17,664 bases of DNA from JAKFEW01 sp036675505 (GTDB lineage Bacteria > Cyanobacteriota > Sericytochromatia > S15B-MN24 > JAQBPE01): assembly GCA_036675505.1 (NCBI GenBank), contig JAKFEW010000157.1, positions 1-17,664 on the forward strand, written 5' to 3'. Positions 13,973-17,664 of the stretch are shown here, piece after piece. Both the position numbers and the translations under genes were made by a program. The stretch's first letter is position 1, and each line of letters opens with the position of its first letter. Under the pieces are notes generated by a model that did not search any database, was not told the DNA's origin, and saw nothing but the letters and a program-made list of their open reading frames with translations.

Positions 13973-15097
13973 TCACGCCGCATCCTCCATGCGGGCCGCG
14001 GCGGGGGCCGGCTTGCGTGAGGTGAACGGCTTGAGCCGCAGCGCCGGCCGCTCGACGAGCCACCAGGAGAGGTAGGCGAGCCCGAACGTCACGCCGAAGA
14101 TCACGGCGTGGACCCACGGCCCGCGCTGGGCGGCCGGCACGGCGTGCACCAGCGCGTTGATGACGACCATGTGCCAGATGTAGATGCCGAAGCTGAGGTC
14201 GCCGATCTTCTGCGTGAAGGCCCGCAGGACCCGCGGCCCGCGGCAGCCCAACCACATCGCGAGGTAGCTCAGCGGGAGGATGGCGGCCAGATGGAGCGCG
14301 GCGTGGAGCGGACCTTCCACCCCGTGAGAGAGGTACGTCAGGCCCGCGTAGGCGCCCAGGGCGAGCGCCGCCGGGCCGCCCTTCAACGGGATCCGATCGA
14401 CCTGCCGGATCCAGAAGATGCCCACGGCAAAGTAGAACAGGTAGGGGGCCATCGTGACCTTGAACAGCTTGGCGAGGACGCCGCCTTCGTTCGGCATGAC
14501 CGCGAAAATGGTGGCCAGGGCGTAAGCGGTGAAGCCCACCAGCCCTGTGAGCAAGAGCATCCTGGCGCGGCCGAGGCGCCGGTCGAGCAGGAACAGGAGC
14601 GGCACGGCGAGGTAGAAGGTGAACTCCGCCGGGATCGACCACAGCGCGCCGTTGAGCACGCCGGTGCCGAACCCCGCGAAGGCCGCCGGGTGGTAGATCG
14701 GGACGAGCAGCAGCGTGCTCGCGAGCCACACGAGGACGTCGGGGCGCAGGAGCCGGCCGACGTCGATCACGCCGATCGCCAGGAGCAGCGCCACCGACCC
14801 GATCGCGTACATGTAGATCGCCGGTGCGATCCGCAAGAAGCGGTTGGTCAGGTAGTGGGACGTCGGGCGGCCCTCCGCCTGGCAACGCTCGAAGGACTGG
14901 TAGACCAGCATCCCGCTCAGGATGAAGAAGAGCGGCACGCCGTCGAGGAACCATGCGTACGTGAGCGGCACGAACCAGAACAACGCGATCCCCGTGTGGC
15001 CGGTCGCGTGCTGCCCGACGGTCGCCAGGGCGGCGAACAGCCTGATGAAGTCGAAGTTGTTCGCGCGCGCGTCGCGCGCTTCCACCACGGCGGCCAC
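13973..15097 (-). CDS. Membrane acyltransferase, acyltransferase-3 family (OafA-like)
   Basis: A 374-residue polytopic membrane protein with roughly ten hydrophobic segments. The N-terminal FDFIRLFAALATVGQHA places the family's conserved histidine at H30, and GVPLFFILSGMLVY follows. These enzymes move acetyl or other acyl groups across or at the inner membrane onto sugars of O-antigens, exopolysaccharides or other surface glycans. The GTG start immediately follows the TAA of the upstream glycosyltransferase gene (TAAGTG), with GAGGTGA 6 bases before it, so translation is probably coupled. It ends 26 bp from the convergent glycosyltransferase gene, and no terminator hairpin is visible in that gap. 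Confidence 0.9.
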   Translation of the reverse strand: MAAVVEARDARANNFDFIRLFAALATVGQHATGHTGIALFWFVPLTYAWFLDGVPLFFILSGMLVYQSFERCQAEGRPTSHYLTNRFLRIAPAIYMYAIGSVALLLAIGVIDVGRLLRPDVLVWLASTLLLVPIYHPAAFAGFGTGVLNGALWSIPAEFTFYLAVPLLFLLDRRLGRARMLLLTGLVGFTAYALATIFAVMPNEGGVLAKLFKVTMAPYLFYFAVGIFWIRQVDRIPLKGGPAALALGAYAGLTYLSHGVEGPLHAALHLAAILPLSYLAMWLGCRGPRVLRAFTQKIGDLSFGIYIWHMVVINALVHAVPAAQRGPWVHAVIFGVTFGLAYLSWWLVERPALRLKPFTSRKPAPAAARMEDAA

Positions 15098-16165
15098 TTA
15101 CTTCACCTCGTACAGGGCGCGCCGGTAGAGCGCCAGCAAGGCCTCCCGGCCCGCGCCCACGTCGAAGCCTTCATACGTCGGCGTCGGGTGCGTGAACACA
15201 TGGCGCAACGCGTCGGTCATCGCGCCCGCGTCGAAGGTCTTGTACGTGACGACACCCGGCAGGCGCGCGACGCAGTCCGACGCGACCACCGGCTTGCCGA
15301 ACGAGGCGGCCTCCCGGATCGCGACGCAGTCGCCGTCGGCGTCGGTCGCGCGGACGAACACGTCGATCGCGGACAGGAGGTGCGAGAACGCCTCCGGGGT
15401 CAGATCGCGGAACAGCGCGTGCGGCAGGTCGTTCGGGATGAGGGCATCCAGCTCGGCGAGGTAGGCCTGATCGAACTTGGTGTAGAAGCAACAGACCAGC
15501 CCGACGTCGAGGCCGTCGTGCCGGAGCCGCTGGGCCGCCTCGACCAGCGTATGGAAGCCATACATGCGGATGGCGAAGCCCGAGATCAGGAGCAGGCGCC
15601 GCCCGGGCCGCGCGAGCGCCCGCATCGTGCGCTCGACCTCGGCGGAGGCCTTCATGACCGGCGGCAGGAACGCGGGGATGACCTGGATCCGGCCGGCCTC
15701 GAGGCCGTGGTCCGCCAGGTATTCCCGCTGCGCCGGGTTGACCGCGATCACCTCGTCGAACCGGCCGACGATCCGGGCGAGCCGGGCCTGGCGCGCCTGG
15801 CCGCCGCGTTCGATCGACCGGATGAACCCGCCGCTGTGGACCGTGAGGAACTTCCGCGTTCCAGCAGGAACGCCGCCCAGCAGCAGCGGGCCGTAGGCCA
15901 GGAAGTTGTCCATGCTCGCGACGTGGAAGTGGACGACCCGGGCGCGGCGGTCCCGTAAGAGCGCAACGGCACGGAGCGCCTCGCCGATCCCGCCGGCCCG
16001 GGGCCGGACGACACCCACGTCGTCCGCCTGGCGTTTGCGCCCGTAGAAGTCCAGGACGCGTTGCGGCTGCTCTGGGAATGCTTCGGTGAGAAGTTGGCTG
16101 AGGCGCTGAGCGTGGACGCTGATGCCGCCATAGGGAGGGGGGAAGGCCCCGACCAGGGTGATCAT
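15098..16165 (-). CDS. Glycosyltransferase family 4 protein
   Basis: A 355-residue GT-B glycosyltransferase. The N-terminus is MITLVGAFPPPYGGISVHAQ, with the glycine-rich acceptor loop; VVHFHVAS and FLTVHSGGF follow. The C-terminal donor site has LISGFAIRMYGFHTLVEA and a VAIREAASFGKPVVASD motif, the E(x)nE-type region of GT4 enzymes. I start at the ATG at 16165: the fold begins at once and AAGGG lies 10 bases upstream. The open frame continues 39 codons further upstream, but those residues look unlike a glycosyltransferase N-terminus. It is co-translated with the acyltransferase gene and faces away from the lipoprotein gene at 16493. Sugar specificity is unknown. Confidence 0.87.
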   Translation of the reverse strand: MITLVGAFPPPYGGISVHAQRLSQLLTEAFPEQPQRVLDFYGRKRQADDVGVVRPRAGGIGEALRAVALLRDRRARVVHFHVASMDNFLAYGPLLLGGVPAGTRKFLTVHSGGFIRSIERGGQARQARLARIVGRFDEVIAVNPAQREYLADHGLEAGRIQVIPAFLPPVMKASAEVERTMRALARPGRRLLLISGFAIRMYGFHTLVEAAQRLRHDGLDVGLVCCFYTKFDQAYLAELDALIPNDLPHALFRDLTPEAFSHLLSAIDVFVRATDADGDCVAIREAASFGKPVVASDCVARLPGVVTYKTFDAGAMTDALRHVFTHPTPTYEGFDVGAGREALLALYRRALYEVK

Positions 16166-16340
16166 CGTCGGCAATCCCTTCTTCGATAATGCGGTGGTGT
16201 GGGCAGGCCAGCGCACGGAGCGGCGCTTCAGGGCGAAAACGCGTTCAGGCGAGGGATGATGCGGTTGAGCATCACACATCAATGAGTTTGGATGAATCCT
16301 ATAGGGATGATAGGGGTGAGGCGTTTAATGTGGGTTCACA

Positions 16341-16378
16341 CCGAGGTTGCGATTCCGCAACCTTGGCGTACGACGCCA
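16341..16378 (+). promoter_or_regulatory. Two overlapping, mutually exclusive hairpins
   Basis: Hairpin 1 pairs 16341-16351 with 16356-16366, 11 bp with one G-T wobble and the loop ATTC. Hairpin 2 pairs TGGCGT (16364-16369) with ACGCCA (16373-16378) around ACG. They share bases 16364-16366, so in RNA only one can form in full. They lie about 115-150 bases upstream of the lipoprotein start. This could be a leader switch, a terminator variant or a protein site; there is no T-tract after it. Confidence 0.35.
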
Positions 16379-16456
16379 CGATATTTCCACGCGATACGAC
16401 GATTCGAGCTCCCAGTGCCTTCACCCGTACACATCGACCTGGTGGTGTTTGAGGTG

Positions 16457-16478
16457 TTCGTCTCCGGTCGGGGACGAA
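16457..16478 (+). promoter_or_regulatory. Hairpin immediately upstream of the lipoprotein RBS
   Basis: TTCGTCTCC (16457-16465) pairs with GGGGACGAA (16470-16478) around GGTC, 9 bp with one wobble. It ends directly before the ribosome site AGAGGAGG (16479-16486), which lies 6 bases before the ATG at 16493. In mRNA it could stabilise the 5' end or keep the RBS exposed. Confidence 0.4.
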
Positions 16479-16492
16479 AGAGGAGGTTCGTA

Positions 16493-17131
16493 ATGGGTAT
16501 GCGTCTTTGGCTCGCCCTGACCGCGAGCGCGTTGATCGTCACCGGTTGTTCCGGCACGTCGGCCCAGGAAAGGCTATCGGCGCTGATCGGCCAGAAGCCC
16601 GCCGATCAGCTGACGGCGATGGAGCGGACCAAGGCCCGGTTCAAGGCCTTGCAGGTGCTCGAGCAGTGCGCGAACTGCTGGGTGACCGGCGGCGGCAACG
16701 GCAACACGGCGGCGTCTTCGTGCGGCGACGCCAAGTTCGGCTTTGTCGCCCTGGAAGGCGATATCGCGACCACGACCGACGACAGTGGCCGGCTCAACTT
16801 CTGGTGGGAAAAGGACTTCCACATCAACGGTCCCGTCACCGACACGCGCTGCTTCGAGGTCCACGAAGGGCCTAACGGCCAGGCCAGCGGCACGATCCAA
16901 TTCGAAGGCGACGTCGCCCCCGGTCCGTCCAATGGCGATATTCCCACGACCAACTCGGACCCGATTCCCGTGCGCTACCGCGTCACGGTCATCGACGACG
17001 CCGAGCCGAACGTCGACGACAAGCTCTCGATCGAGCTCCTGAACACCGCGGGCGAGGTGATCTGGTCCTACAACTGCACGTCCGCCGACGGCAACATCCA
17101 GCTCCACGATCCGCGCATCGCCCAGCACTGA
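16493..17131 (+). CDS. Lipoprotein with a post-COAP-1-like domain
   Basis: A 212-residue predicted lipoprotein: signal peptide with lipobox VTGC (C19), a short charged helix-like stretch (about 26-57), then a beta-rich domain (about 63-205). The pattern VTGGGN...AKFGF...LNFWW...VRYRVTVIDDAEP...DKLSIELLN...DGNIQLH resembles the post-COAP-1 domain of secreted bacterial proteins, whose role is not established to my knowledge. Five further cysteines (C59, C62, C77, C120, C195) could form disulfides or bind metal. GAGGAGG lies 6 bases before the ATG; in-frame codons upstream from 16292 are discounted because they cover the hairpin-rich leader. It ends 64 bp before the convergent Pro-rich gene, with a strong hairpin between them. 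Function unknown; envelope location is inferred. Confidence 0.82.
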   Translation: MGMRLWLALTASALIVTGCSGTSAQERLSALIGQKPADQLTAMERTKARFKALQVLEQCANCWVTGGGNGNTAASSCGDAKFGFVALEGDIATTTDDSGRLNFWWEKDFHINGPVTDTRCFEVHEGPNGQASGTIQFEGDVAPGPSNGDIPTTNSDPIPVRYRVTVIDDAEPNVDDKLSIELLNTAGEVIWSYNCTSADGNIQLHDPRIAQH

Positions 17132-17161
17132 TCGCCCAGCCACCCGGGGCACCATGAACGA

Positions 17162-17191
17162 GTTCGGCGCTCGCTGAGGCGAGCGCCGAAC
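17162..17191. terminator. Perfect 13-bp hairpin between convergent genes, likely bidirectional terminator
   Basis: GTTCGGCGCTCGC (17162-17174) pairs perfectly with 17179-17191 around TGAG. It lies 30 bases after the stop of the plus-strand lipoprotein gene and 4 bases beyond the stop of the minus-strand Pro-rich gene. Neither side has a proper T-tract, so it may stop transcription less sharply than a classical terminator or protect 3' ends from exonucleases. Confidence 0.6.
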
Positions 17192-17195
17192 GGCT

Positions 17196-17664
17196 TCAGG
17201 GCTTGGGCAGCGGGAGGCCGACGTTCCACGGATCGCCCGGGTTGCCGGCCGGCTGCACCGAGCCGGGGTACGGGTTCTGCTGCTTGGGCTTCTTGAAGAG
17301 GCTCACGAGGCCGACCACCAGGCCCACGATGCCGGCGATCGCGCCGACCTTGCTGTTCGGCGCCATGGGGCCGTTCGGGTAGGGGTAGCTGCCGGGGTAA
17401 CCGCCGGGATAGCCGGGCTGCGGGTAGGGGCCGGGGTTCACCGGCGGGTAGTTGTTGCCGGGGTAGCCGGGCTGCGGGTAGCCGGGCTGCGGATAGCCAG
17501 GCTGCGGGTAGCCGGGCTGGGGATAGCCGGGCTGCGGGTAGCCACCGGGGTTCTGCGGATACACGCCGCTCGGCGGGCCGCCGAAGATGCCGGCGCCGTC
17601 GGTGTTGGCGGCCGCGATGGCCGGCGGCGGCGGGGGCGGCGGCGGCGGCGGTGGCGGGGGCGGC
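17196..17664 (-). CDS. Pro-rich GYPQP-repeat protein with one hydrophobic segment (5' partial)
   Basis: The minus-strand frame is open from the right edge to the stop at 17196, giving 155 visible residues. It starts within a run of at least 14 consecutive prolines, then AIAANTDGAGIFGGPPSG, then five GYPQP repeats and further Gly-Tyr-Pro-rich sequence. A hydrophobic segment (VGAIAGIVGLVVGLVSLF) is followed by KKPKQQ and a Pro/Gly-rich tail. A GTG at 17564 could be read as a start but has no good RBS, and the frame continues upstream without a stop, so I treat the gene as cut by the edge. The hydrophobic segment could be a membrane anchor with the basic side in the cytoplasm. I do not recognise the family; low-complexity sequence makes homology calls unreliable. 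Confidence 0.65.
   Translation of the reverse strand, partial: PPPPPPPPPPPPPPAIAAANTDGAGIFGGPPSGVYPQNPGGYPQPGYPQPGYPQPGYPQPGYPQPGYPGNNYPPVNPGPYPQPGYPGGYPGSYPYPNGPMAPNSKVGAIAGIVGLVVGLVSLFKKPKQQNPYPGSVQPAGNPGDPWNVGLPLPKP
17469..17543 (-). repeat. Five 15-bp tandem repeats encoding GYPQP
   Basis: Five in-frame 15-base units on the minus strand each encode Gly-Tyr-Pro-Gln-Pro; a sixth partial GYP follows. The units differ at a few third positions, showing both recent copying and some divergence. Length variation between strains is likely. Confidence 0.85.
17622..17663 (-). repeat. Poly-proline codon run at the window edge
   Basis: Fourteen consecutive in-frame proline codons (CCG, CCC, CCA) on the minus strand, continuing past the window edge. 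Long proline runs stall ribosomes and need elongation factor P. Confidence 0.75.

Larger units (their letters stand above)
16166..16492. promoter_or_regulatory. 327-bp divergent intergenic region rich in inverted repeats
   Basis: No gene is supported here. The region separates the minus-strand glycosyltransferase from the plus-strand lipoprotein gene and must hold promoters for one or both. It contains an inverted repeat TGATGC-6-GCATCA at 16257-16274, a palindrome CCTATAGG at 16298-16305, overlapping hairpins at 16341-16378 and a hairpin next to the RBS at 16457-16478. The part from 16261 to 16340 is AT-richer than the coding flanks. No convincing -35/-10 pair was found on either strand. Confidence 0.5.

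Noticed and set aside
14108..15958. Plus-strand frame of 616 codons opposite the acyltransferase and second glycosyltransferase
   Set aside because: Low-complexity antisense frame. Both minus-strand genes have clear family motifs and linked start and stop codons.
16331..16378. Possible tRNA-like fold in the intergenic region
   Set aside because: The hairpin has a four-base loop and there is no TTCRANY T-loop, anticodon arm or acceptor stem at tRNA spacing.
17469..17543. 15-bp tandem repeats considered as a CRISPR or iteron array
   Set aside because: The units are directly adjacent without spacers, keep the reading frame and encode GYPQP, so they are protein-coding repeats.

Overview
The window is about 17.7 kb of GC-rich bacterial DNA (roughly two-thirds G+C by eye). 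It reads as part of a surface-polysaccharide (exopolysaccharide or O-antigen type) biosynthesis locus bordered by predicted lipoproteins. Three proteins carry lipoprotein signal peptides, and the nucleotide-sugar, glycosyltransferase and acyltransferase genes fit a diderm (Gram-negative-type) cell. No rRNA, tRNA or other phylogenetic marker is present, so I do not name a taxon. I saw no transposase, integrase, phage gene or CRISPR array.

Layout. (1) 1-1398, minus: lipoprotein with two discoidin-like domains, a Thr-Pro linker and a His-rich domain, cut by the left edge. (2) 1493-3989, minus: a short operon of PIG-L type deacetylase, NAD-dependent sugar epimerase and WbqC-family protein, ending in a stem-loop. 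(3) 3990-4204: AT-rich divergent intergenic region. (4) 4205-7226, plus: PHP-domain hydrolase, ATP-grasp ligase (overlapping), WlbB/WbpD-like sugar N-acyltransferase with a Cys-rich tail, then a small lipoprotein made almost entirely of the same His-rich domain as gene 1. (5) 7369-13946, plus: WecC-like UDP-sugar dehydrogenase, fused two-domain oxidoreductase, heparinase II/III-like protein and a GT4 glycosyltransferase, tightly packed. (6) 13973-16165, minus: a second GT4 glycosyltransferase and a membrane acyltransferase, convergent to the previous block. (7) 16166-16492: non-coding region rich in inverted repeats. (8) 16493-17131, plus: lipoprotein with a post-COAP-1-like domain. (9) A perfect 13-bp hairpin between convergent genes. 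(10) 17196 to the right edge, minus: Pro-rich protein with GYPQP repeats and a poly-proline run that crosses the edge.

How the genes fit together. The epimerase, UDP-ManNAc-type dehydrogenase, oxidoreductase and N-acyltransferase would make modified amino-sugar or uronic-acid nucleotide sugars. The two GT4 enzymes would build the repeat unit. The acyltransferase and deacetylase would decorate or trim it. The heparinase-like protein could cleave or edit a uronate-containing polymer. The PHP/ATP-grasp pair and WbqC are plausible but unproven substituent-adding enzymes. Polymerase, flippase, export and initiating transferase genes are absent, so the locus probably continues outside the window or is split elsewhere.

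The most distinctive feature is the pair of lipoproteins sharing a six-to-seven-histidine domain, one flanking and one embedded among the polysaccharide genes. I cannot tie it to a named family. I did not find convincing evidence of a wholly new defence or mobile system.
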